Shown here one piece after another: positions 57,811-64,000 of a DNA stretch of 64,000 bases. The position numbers and the translations under genes were made by a program. Numbering within the stretch: position 1 is the stretch's first letter; each line of letters opens with the position of its first letter. Where the stretch lies: contig MKTZ01000027.1 of the NCBI GenBank assembly GCA_001898505.1, positions 248,001 through 312,000 of the forward strand, given 5' to 3'. The notes under the pieces are model-generated. The model was not told where the DNA came from. It saw only the letters and a list, made by a program, of their open reading frames with translations, and searched no databases. The stretch comes from Sphingobacteriales bacterium 50-39 (GTDB taxonomy: Bacteria > Bacteroidota > Bacteroidia > Chitinophagales > Chitinophagaceae).

Positions 57811-58692
57811 ATGAAGAAACTGACAGTACCATTGCTTTGCCTCTCCGGCCTTATGATGCTCGCCTCCTGTGGCAACCAGGGGTCCGGCAATACACAGGAT
57901 TCTACCGCAAAGAAGAATGATTCGACCCCTTCTGTCGCCAGGGATTGGAAGATAGGCGCTCAATTATGGACATTCCATTATGTCTCTTTCGATACGGCGC
58001 TCGCCAAGGCCGACAGTGCGGGCGTCAAATATCTGGAGGCGTATCCGGGCCAGCCTTTGGGCGCCGGCATGAAAGGGAAATTTGGACCTGACATGACGCC
58101 TGAAGAAAAGGCAAAGGTCAAACAGATGCTGCAGTCTCATGGACTTAGCATCGTAGCTATGGGCGTTATCACTCCCAAGACCATCGATGAATGGAAGAAA
58201 TTTTTCGATCTGGCCAAGGAGTTTGGCCTCAGCTATATCACCTCGGAGCCGTTGAAGGATCAATGGGGCGCGATCGACAGCCTGGCCGGCGCTTATGGCA
58301 TCAAGGTAGCCATCCACGAGCATGCCAGGCCCAATGTATACTGGCATCCTGACTCCGTGCTGGCTGCCATACAGGGTCATCCCAATATCGGCGCCTGTGC
58401 CGACGTAGGTCACTGGGCACGTAGCGGTCTCGATCCTGTAGAATGTCTCAGGAAGCTGGAAGGGCATGTCTACGGCGTACACCTGAAGGACATCGATTCC
58501 GTAGGTAATACGAAAGCCGGCGATATGGTAGTGGGTACCGGCAAGATCAACTTCCCTGCCATCTTCAGCGAGCTGAACCGTCAGAAATTCACGGGCATGT
58601 TCTCCATTGAAAGAGAGAATAACTGGTACAACAATGTGCCGGATGTGATCACTACGGTGAAGTACTTTAAGGAGCAAACGAGTAAACTTTAA
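57811..58692 (+). CDS. Exported sugar phosphate isomerase/epimerase-like TIM-barrel lipoprotein
   Basis: A 293-residue TIM-barrel of the xylose-isomerase-like superfamily. The signal peptide ends LMMLASCGNQGSG, a lipobox, so it is probably anchored in the envelope. Metal-site candidates are in VAIHEHARPNVYWHPD, CADVGHWARSGLDP, GVHLKDIDSVG and MFSIERENNWYNN. A Ser/Thr-rich linker (about 27-43) joins anchor to barrel. It is the first gene of the rightward set after the oxidoreductase. It ends in a strong terminator. Confidence 0.9.
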   Translation: MKKLTVPLLCLSGLMMLASCGNQGSGNTQDSTAKKNDSTPSVARDWKIGAQLWTFHYVSFDTALAKADSAGVKYLEAYPGQPLGAGMKGKFGPDMTPEEKAKVKQMLQSHGLSIVAMGVITPKTIDEWKKFFDLAKEFGLSYITSEPLKDQWGAIDSLAGAYGIKVAIHEHARPNVYWHPDSVLAAIQGHPNIGACADVGHWARSGLDPVECLRKLEGHVYGVHLKDIDSVGNTKAGDMVVGTGKINFPAIFSELNRQKFTGMFSIERENNWYNNVPDVITTVKYFKEQTSKL

Positions 58693-58698
58693 AATTAT

Positions 58699-58724
58699 AG
58701 CCCCGGTTCAAACCGGGGCTTTCT
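58699..58724 (+). terminator. Intrinsic terminator after the TIM-barrel lipoprotein gene
   Basis: AGCCCCGGTT-ca-AACCGGGGCT with the next bases TTCT. It lies only eight bases before the start codon of the truncated methyltransferase gene. Confidence 0.8.
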
Positions 58725-58728
58725 ATTT

Positions 58729-59202
58729 ATGGAAAAGCAAAATTTAACAACGGGTTTTCAAAATGTCGACAACTCTCAACATCAGTTCCTGATGAAATTT
58801 TTGGAGGATGTGCTTAAGCCAGGGGGAAGGGTTGTTATATTTGACTTCGATTGGGATGCGATGGTGATCGCACACGGGGATAAAGCGCTTACAAGAAAGA
58901 TCGTCCGTTATGCATCGGACAGTTTTCCGAATGGGCGCGTAGGACCCGAATTATTTCATCTAATGAGGGAGGCGGGATTTACAAATGTCCGGGTTCAGCC
59001 CTCGAGCTATTCCGGAAACGATCGGGTAATGCAGGATATTACAAAAAGAGTTCATGAGGGAATTCTGCAAACGGGCGTTTCAACCGGTGTGCTCACACAG
59101 ACGGAGATCGCGGATTGGTGGGCAGCGTTTGATAAAGACGTGAGTGAAGGCAATTTATTCGTGTCGTACCAGGGGTTTATCGTTAGTGGAACAAATGATT
59201 AG
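58729..59202 (+). pseudogene. SAM-dependent methyltransferase with its nucleotide-binding core deleted
   Basis: The 157-residue frame starts like an intact methyltransferase of this group (TTGFQNVDNSQHQFLMKFLE) and jumps at about residue 28 to the C-terminal half, LKPGGRVVIFDFDWDAMVIA, then SFPNGRVGPELFHLMREAGF. The SAM-binding core with the GxGxG motif, normally about 100 residues, is absent and the reading frame is kept, so an in-frame deletion is inferred. The start lies directly behind a terminator with no good ribosome site, so it is probably silent. A possible alternative is a genuinely short non-enzymatic relative. Confidence 0.7.
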
Positions 59203-59207
59203 ATCTG

Positions 59208-59215
59208 TATCTTTG
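59208..59215 (+). promoter_or_regulatory. Promoter -7 element TATCTTTG before the Ldh-family gene
   Basis: Exact TAnnTTTG, 18 bases before the start codon at 59234, with transcription expected about 12 bases before it. Confidence 0.6.
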
Positions 59216-59233
59216 CGGTCCTAAAGTCATGCC

Positions 59234-60373
59234 ATGCCACAGCATCAACAAAGACCGGACCCGTCCTCTACTTCAGGCGCCAACACTGCCTATCTCTTCC
59301 CCTATGACGAGCTGTTAGCTTTTACTGTCTCCATTTTTGAAAAAATAGGCTGTCCTGCAAAGGATGCCCATACCGCCGCCGTCGCCTTGCTGAGCGCCGA
59401 CCTTCGTGGTATCGATTCGCATGGGGTGGCCCGGCTCATCGGATATGTACGGCTATGGGAAGCCGGCAGGGCCAATACAACTCCCAACATAAAGATCATT
59501 CATGAGACCCCCAGTACGGCTGTTGTAGATGGTGACAGCGGGCTTGGATTGGTGGTAGCTCCCTATGCCATGCAGGTGGCCATTGAAAAAGCCAGGAATG
59601 TGGGCACCGGATGGGTCAGCGTACAGCACTCCAATCATTTTGGGATTGCCGGCTATCATGCGCTCAAGGCTGTCGAACAGGATATGATCGGCGTAGCCAT
59701 GACCAATGCCAGCGCCCTGGTAGCGCCTACTTTTTCCATCGAGCGGATGCTCGGCACCAATCCTATATGTGTAGCCGTTCCCGCAGGAGAGGAGCCTCCC
59801 TTTGTGGCCGACCTTGCCACGACCACGGCTGCCAATGGCAAACTGGAGATCCTGCAACGGAAGAATGAAGAAGCGCCGCTGGGCTGGATACAGGACAAGG
59901 ATGGTCATCCGACGACGGATGCGCATGCGTTGAAGACCGGAGGGGCGCTGCTGCCGCTGGGAGGCGACCGGGATCATGGCAGCCATAAAGGATATGCGCT
60001 TGGCGCGATAGTAGATATATTTTCCGCTGTCCTCAGTGGCGCCAACTATGGCCCCTGGGTGCCGCCTTTCCCTGCCTATGTACCCATGCCTACCGGCATG
60101 CCTGGAAAGGGTATCGGACATTTTTTTGGGGCCATGCGTATCGATGCCTTCCGTCCTGCCGACGAGTTCAAGCAGCATATGGACAAGTGGATACAGCGAT
60201 TTCGTTCCGCTACGCCTGCCCCGGGGCAGGAGAAGGTACTGATCCCCGGCGATCCTGAGCGGGAGATGGAAACCGCGCGGCTTGGCAATGGCATACCCCT
60301 GCTGGCGCCCGTGGTAAATGACCTGAAAGGACTGGCTGAGAAGCTGGGTGTGGAGTTTTTCGAAAATTTCTAA
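59234..60373 (+). CDS. Ldh-family NAD(P)-dependent oxidoreductase (malate/ureidoglycolate/lactate type)
   Basis: A 379-residue enzyme of the malate/L-lactate dehydrogenase (Ldh_2) family, using a fold unlike classical LDH. The motifs are RGIDSHGVARLIGYVRLWE, the SNHFGIAGYHALKAVEQD segment with the catalytic histidine, and MTNASALVAPTFSIERMLGT with cofactor-binding residues, then DHGSHKGYALGAIVDIFS. By family knowledge it reduces or oxidises a 2-oxo/2-hydroxy acid; the exact substrate is not predictable. The start at 59234 is one of two near ATGs. It has its own promoter and is followed by the lysC promoter. Confidence 0.92.
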   Translation: MPQHQQRPDPSSTSGANTAYLFPYDELLAFTVSIFEKIGCPAKDAHTAAVALLSADLRGIDSHGVARLIGYVRLWEAGRANTTPNIKIIHETPSTAVVDGDSGLGLVVAPYAMQVAIEKARNVGTGWVSVQHSNHFGIAGYHALKAVEQDMIGVAMTNASALVAPTFSIERMLGTNPICVAVPAGEEPPFVADLATTTAANGKLEILQRKNEEAPLGWIQDKDGHPTTDAHALKTGGALLPLGGDRDHGSHKGYALGAIVDIFSAVLSGANYGPWVPPFPAYVPMPTGMPGKGIGHFFGAMRIDAFRPADEFKQHMDKWIQRFRSATPAPGQEKVLIPGDPEREMETARLGNGIPLLAPVVNDLKGLAEKLGVEFFENF

Positions 60374-60385
60374 TCCCGTAGGATG

Positions 60386-60393
60386 TATCTTTG
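60386..60393 (+). promoter_or_regulatory. lysC -7 promoter element TATCTTTG
   Basis: Exact match to TAnnTTTG, 27 bases before the lysC ATG at 60421. Confidence 0.6.
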
Positions 60394-60420
60394 CCATCCC
60401 AAAAAAAGGAATATTTAGGA

Positions 60421-61743
60421 ATGAAAGTCATGAAATTCGGAGGCACATCCGTCGGTAAACCCGAGCGCATGCGCCAGGTAAGCCAACTGATCACCAAGGA
60501 TGATGAGGCAACGATCGTCGTGTTGAGCGCGCTCAGTGGTACCACCAATGCACTCGTTGAGATAGGCAATTCCATCGCATCTGGCGACCGCGAGGCGGCC
60601 CGCCAGCAGATAGAAAAGCTGGAAGCGCATTACCAATCCTTTATAAAGGAGCTTGTCAAGGGTGAAAAGGGACTGGCCAAGGCCAACGCCATCGTGGCAG
60701 AACATTTCGAATTTCTCACCATCATTCTCCGCATATCGTTCAGCGAGGCGTTGAGCAAGGACATACTGGCGCAGGGCGAGCTACTGTCCACCAAGCTTTT
60801 CTCCGTATTCCTGGAAGAGAATGGCATCGACCATGTGCTGCTTCCTGCCTTGGAGTTCATGAGCATCGACAATCATGACGAGCCCCAGGTCAACAGCATC
60901 AAGATCAAGCTAGGGCATCTGTTGCAGCAGCACAGGAATACCACGCTGTTTGTCACCCAGGGCTATATCTGCCGCAATGCGCGCGGAGAGGTGGACAACC
61001 TGAAAAGAGGCGGCAGCGACTATAGCGCCTCTCTTATTGCAGCCGCCATCAATGCGACTGTCTGTGAGATCTGGACCGACATCGACGGGATGCACAATAA
61101 CGACCCCCGTGTCGTCAAAAAGACCTTCCCCATCGAGCAGCTGAGCTTTGAGGAGGCCGCGGAGCTGGCCTATTTTGGAGCCAAGATCCTTCACCCTGCC
61201 AGTATCTGGCCCGCACAGTTCTATAAAGTGCCCGTGAAGCTGCTCAATACCATGCAGCCCGAGGCAAAAGGCACGCTTATAACGGAAGAAGCGGGATCTG
61301 TCGGTGTAAAGGCCATTGCCGCCAAGGATGGTATCATCGCCATCAATATCCGCAGCAGCCGTATGCTGCTGGCTTATGGGTTCCTGCGTAAGATCTTCGA
61401 AGTATTTGAGAAATACCGTACACCCATCGACATGATCACGACGTCCGAAGTCGCCGTGTCTGTGACCATCGACAGCGTCTCGGATCTGAAAGCCATCGTA
61501 AAAGAGCTGGAACCCTTCGGCACCATCGAGGTGGAAGAAAATCACAGCATCGTCAGTATCGTGGGCAACGAAATATCCCAGACCCCGGGTGTGCTTGCGA
61601 AGCTTTTCGAGGCAATGACGCCTGTGCCCATTCGTATGGTCAGTTATGGTGGAAGCAAGCATAACGTCTCCCTGCTGATACCTTCATCGTATAAGACGCA
61701 GACCCTGCAGTTGCTGAATAAGGGATTGTTCGGGCTGGAATAA
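60421..61743 (+). CDS. lysC: Aspartate kinase
   Basis: A 440-residue monofunctional aspartokinase: it phosphorylates aspartate in the first step to lysine, threonine and methionine. I take the ATG at 60421 (MKVMKFGGTSVGKPERM), with GGAAT just upstream; the frame is open ten codons further back. Kinase core includes KFGGTS and GGSDYSASLIAAAI. The last 130 residues are two ACT domains (MLLAYGFLRKIFEVFEKYRT and SIVGNEISQTPGVLAKLFEA) for feedback by end-product amino acids. No homoserine dehydrogenase domain is fused. Confidence 0.97.
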   Translation: MKVMKFGGTSVGKPERMRQVSQLITKDDEATIVVLSALSGTTNALVEIGNSIASGDREAARQQIEKLEAHYQSFIKELVKGEKGLAKANAIVAEHFEFLTIILRISFSEALSKDILAQGELLSTKLFSVFLEENGIDHVLLPALEFMSIDNHDEPQVNSIKIKLGHLLQQHRNTTLFVTQGYICRNARGEVDNLKRGGSDYSASLIAAAINATVCEIWTDIDGMHNNDPRVVKKTFPIEQLSFEEAAELAYFGAKILHPASIWPAQFYKVPVKLLNTMQPEAKGTLITEEAGSVGVKAIAAKDGIIAINIRSSRMLLAYGFLRKIFEVFEKYRTPIDMITTSEVAVSVTIDSVSDLKAIVKELEPFGTIEVEENHSIVSIVGNEISQTPGVLAKLFEAMTPVPIRMVSYGGSKHNVSLLIPSSYKTQTLQLLNKGLFGLE

Positions 61744-61804
61744 ACTGTTTTGGCGGGCACGCCGGTGCGGAGAACCCCGACTTGGGGGAGCCGGGGCGGT
61801 GAGG

Positions 61805-62719
61805 CTATTTCTTCAGCCAGCCGTTGTCGTTCAGCCAGGTCTTCAGTCTGTCGAACCAGCTATCGGAGGTGGTTTTATTGTGCAGTCCAAAGCCGTGGCC
61901 GCCATGAGGGTAGATATGCATCTCCGATGGCACGTTGTTTTGCTGCAATGCTTCGTAAAAATGTATGCTGTTGGCAACCTTCACTGTCTGGTCGTCGCCC
62001 GCATGTACCAGGAAGGCAGGGGGTGTATTGGGGCGCACCTGCCTTTCGTTGGAGTATTCCATTATTTTGTCCGGGGAAGGGTTGGGGCCAATGAGATGGT
62101 CCCGTGAGCCATGATGGGTGATGCTGTCCGAAAAGCTGATCACAGGGTAGAGGAGGATCATAAAATCGGGCCGCAGGGAAATATTATCCGGATTGTCGAT
62201 CCTGGCTTTGGCAAAATGAGTGCCTGCTGTCGAGGCCAGATGTCCTCCGGCTGAGAAGCCCATGATACCTACGCGGTTCGGATCTACGCCCCATTCCTGT
62301 GCATTCTTTCTTACCAGTTGAATGGCCCGTTGCGCGTCCTGTAAGGGGCCTATTGTCTTATCGATCATGGTCTCGTCGCCGGGCAGGCGGTATTTCAGCA
62401 CGAATGCCGCGATACCTATTGCATTCAGGCTATCCGCTATTTCCACTCCTTCGTGTCCCATGGCGAGGTGGATATAGCTACCGCCGGGGCATACGACCAT
62501 GGCAGCACCGTTGGCCCTGTTCTTTTCCGGCAGGAATATCTTCAGCGTTGGGTGACTGACCAGGCTGAGGCTCCAGTGATTTTTGGGATCGGTTGTTTCC
62601 CTGTCCGGAGCGGGTTTCGAGTTAGGGATAGCCCCGTCATAAAGAGGGATCTCCTGCTGTTGCGCATGGGCCATGGTCACAAGTAATAAAGCTGTTAATA
62701 CAGATGTAATTCTTCTCAT
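61805..62719 (-). CDS. Exported alpha/beta hydrolase (esterase)
   Basis: A 304-residue exported enzyme (signal MRRITSVLTALLLVTMAHAQ). Catalytic triad candidates: Ser in GIMGFSAGGHLASTAG, Asp in VHAGDDQTVK, and His in YPHGGHGFGLH, with the oxyanion-hole segment VCPGGSYIHLAMGHEG. This matches acetyl-xylan esterase or BD-FAE-like alpha/beta hydrolases. It lies 18 bases downstream of queA on the same strand and probably shares its message. Confidence 0.9.
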   Translation of the reverse strand: MRRITSVLTALLLVTMAHAQQQEIPLYDGAIPNSKPAPDRETTDPKNHWSLSLVSHPTLKIFLPEKNRANGAAMVVCPGGSYIHLAMGHEGVEIADSLNAIGIAAFVLKYRLPGDETMIDKTIGPLQDAQRAIQLVRKNAQEWGVDPNRVGIMGFSAGGHLASTAGTHFAKARIDNPDNISLRPDFMILLYPVISFSDSITHHGSRDHLIGPNPSPDKIMEYSNERQVRPNTPPAFLVHAGDDQTVKVANSIHFYEALQQNNVPSEMHIYPHGGHGFGLHNKTTSDSWFDRLKTWLNDNGWLKK

Positions 62720-62737
62720 ATGGCTTTACCAACCGAG

Positions 62738-63787
62738 TTAGACGACCAGCATGGCGTCGCCATAGCTGAAAAACCGGTATTTATCCTTGATAGCCTTCTT
62801 ATAGGCCTCCATAGCCAGGTCATAACCTGCAAAGGCGCATACCATTATCAGGAGACTGGTTTTGGGCAGGTGGAAATTGGTCACCAGCGCGTCGGCGATA
62901 TTGAATTGATAGGGGGGGTGGATAAATGTGTTTGTCCAGCCTTCGGAGGGCTTTAATAGTTTTTCTGCAGTAAAGGAGGATTCCACTGCACGCATGGTGG
63001 TGGTGCCGATGGAGCAGATGCGATGACCGCCCATCCGCGCCTTGTTGACGATCTTGCAGGCATCGTCTTCGATACGGTAGTATTCGGCGTCCATTTTGTG
63101 CTTGCTCAGGTCTTCCACTTCGATGGGCCGGAAAGTGCCAAGGCCTGTGTGGAGAGTGACTTCGGCAAAACGTACTCCCTTTATCTCCAGGCGTTTGATC
63201 AGCTCTTTGCTAAAATGAAGACCGGCGGTGGGGGCTGCTACGGCGCCTTCATGCTTGGCGTAAACTGTCTGGTAGCGTTCTTTATCCTCTTCGTCCGGTT
63301 TGCGTTTGATGTATTTGGGAAGGGGGGTCTCACCCAGTACTTCCAATACCTGGCGGAACTCATCGTCCGTGCCATCCCATAAGAAGCGGATGGTCCTTCC
63401 ACGGCTGGTGGTATTGTCGATGACTTCTGCTACCAGCTCATCGTTGTCTCCGAAGTAGAGCTTATTACCTACCCGGATCTTACGGGCGGGGTCTACGATA
63501 ACGTCCCACAGACGGTTGGGCTTGTTGAGTTCGCGGAGGAGGAATACTTCTATCTTGGCGCCTGTCTTCTCCTTTCGGCCATACATGCGCGCGGGGAAGA
63601 CCTTGGTATTATTGACTACGAATACGTCCTTGTCGTCGAAATAGTCGAGAATGTCCCTGAAATGCTTGTTTTCTATCTGGCCGGTGGCACGGTGTACAAC
63701 CATCATACGGCTGTCTTCTCTTTTTTTCGCAGGGTGTTGAGCAATAAGGTTTAGAGGAAGGTCGAACTTGAACTGTGAAAGCTTCAT
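62738..63787 (-). CDS. queA: S-adenosylmethionine:tRNA ribosyltransferase-isomerase QueA
   Basis: A 349-residue enzyme that moves the ribosyl part of SAM onto 7-aminomethyl-deazaguanine in tRNA during queuosine synthesis. N-terminal [20 protein letters not shown] and [20 protein letters not shown], then [19 protein letters not shown] and [20 protein letters not shown] are QueA hallmarks, and the length is normal. Reads leftwards into the esterase gene. Confidence 0.97.
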   Translation of the reverse strand: MKLSQFKFDLPLNLIAQHPAKKREDSRMMVVHRATGQIENKHFRDILDYFDDKDVFVVNNTKVFPARMYGRKEKTGAKIEVFLLRELNKPNRLWDVIVDPARKIRVGNKLYFGDNDELVAEVIDNTTSRGRTIRFLWDGTDDEFRQVLEVLGETPLPKYIKRKPDEEDKERYQTVYAKHEGAVAAPTAGLHFSKELIKRLEIKGVRFAEVTLHTGLGTFRPIEVEDLSKHKMDAEYYRIEDDACKIVNKARMGGHRICSIGTTTMRAVESSFTAEKLLKPSEGWTNTFIHPPYQFNIADALVTNFHLPKTSLLIMVCAFAGYDLAMEAYKKAIKDKYRFFSYGDAMLVV

Positions 63788-64000
63788 GTGGATTCTATTG
63801 TTTTTATTTCTCGCACATGATACCAGGGTGGCTTGGTAATGATATTACGGAGGGCTGTCGGCTGTCCGGTACAAACCAGGTCTTACGGCACCCGATTTGA
63901 TATCATGTTACGGCATGATTTTAAGCGGGCGAAGGTACAACAAAAAGCAAGGGAATCCAAATAAACTTTAGGGGAGCACCCCGTAAGGGATGCTCCCGAG
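63788..64000. other. Upstream region of queA to the right edge, no gene seen
   Basis: No supported ORF. It contains a TACCTTCG-like element on the minus strand (about 63930-63937) that could be the queA promoter, and at the edge a strong hairpin (63972-63997). Confidence 0.4.
63972..63997 (-). terminator. Hairpin at the right edge, possible terminator of an unseen leftward gene
   Basis: GGGAGCAcCCC-gtaa-GGGaTGCTCCC. On the minus strand the sequence after it reads CTAAAGTTTA, a weak T-rich tail. The gene it would serve lies outside the window. Confidence 0.45.

Noticed and set aside
61744-61804. GC-rich spacer between lysC and the esterase, considered as a terminator
   Set aside because: It has a weak CCCC-gactt-GGGG stem but no T-run, so the evidence is insufficient.

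Overview
The window looks like chromosome of a Bacteroidota bacterium, most likely of the family Chitinophagaceae. The evidence is the gene families (LytTR/LytS two-component pair, TonB receptor with carboxypeptidase-regulatory-like domain, head-GIN/DUF2807 protein, DUF4282, GLPGLI-like protein, RGG-tailed RRM protein), the near absence of strong Shine-Dalgarno sites, and repeated matches to the Bacteroidota -7 promoter element TAnnTTTG just upstream of secA, pdeM, rpsT, the NYN gene, ldh and lysC. Base composition is near 50% GC in most genes, with two clearly AT-richer patches (about 28.0-28.9 kb and 36.6-37.4 kb). I see no tRNA, rRNA, CRISPR array, insertion sequence or prophage structural genes.

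Layout. 1-8.7 kb: the 5' part of secA (runs off the left edge), an XRE/S24 repressor-like gene, a two-gene unit with a stand-alone sigma region 2 protein and a coiled-coil exported protein, an OmpA/TSP3 protein, and an ECF sigma factor followed by a membrane-anchored partner and a GLPGLI-like protein. 8.7-13.4 kb: a leftward operon lhr-type helicase, haem-binding protein, PdeM nuclease and HDAC-like deacetylase. 13.4-22.3 kb: a lipoprotein, a RoxA-like dihaem cytochrome, guaA with a periplasmic-binding-like protein, a head-GIN lipoprotein, a small exported protein and pbpC. 22.5-27.9 kb: a giant alpha-2-macroglobulin lipoprotein divergent from pbpC. 28-28.8 kb: an AT-rich patch carrying hicB and a frameshifted hicA. 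28.8-36.2 kb: TetR regulator and aldehyde dehydrogenase, a terminator, then TonB receptor, beta-helix lipoprotein and SO2930-type dihaem cytochrome lipoprotein. 36.2-42.6 kb: YciI-like protein, NYN-domain protein behind a terminator-like leader hairpin, M28 and M14 peptidases, an RRM/RGG protein, a DUF4282 membrane protein and rpsT. 43-48.3 kb: sucA, sucB and an RsmB-type rRNA methyltransferase. 48.3-54.4 kb: lipoprotein, mnmA, PepSY-like protein, LytTR regulator with TPR histidine kinase, and ssb. 54.4-64 kb: a 1102-residue FAD oxidoreductase, an exported TIM-barrel isomerase, an internally deleted methyltransferase, ldh-family oxidoreductase, aspartate kinase, an exported esterase and queA.

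How genes work together. Housekeeping functions (SecA, GuaA, S20, 2-oxoglutarate dehydrogenase E1/E2, MnmA, QueA, SSB, LysC) are interleaved with cell-envelope genes. The strongest candidate for an under-described system is the 28.9-36.2 kb cluster. It combines a regulator next to a conspicuous perfect inverted repeat, a cytosolic aldehyde dehydrogenase, an outer-membrane TonB receptor, and a beta-helix/dihaem-cytochrome lipoprotein pair of a type known to travel together but with no established function. I infer uptake and surface oxidation of an alcohol or aldehyde-yielding substrate, which is untested. Also notable are two apparently broken genes seen directly in the sequence (hicA by a one-base frameshift, a methyltransferase by an in-frame core deletion) and several structured leaders.
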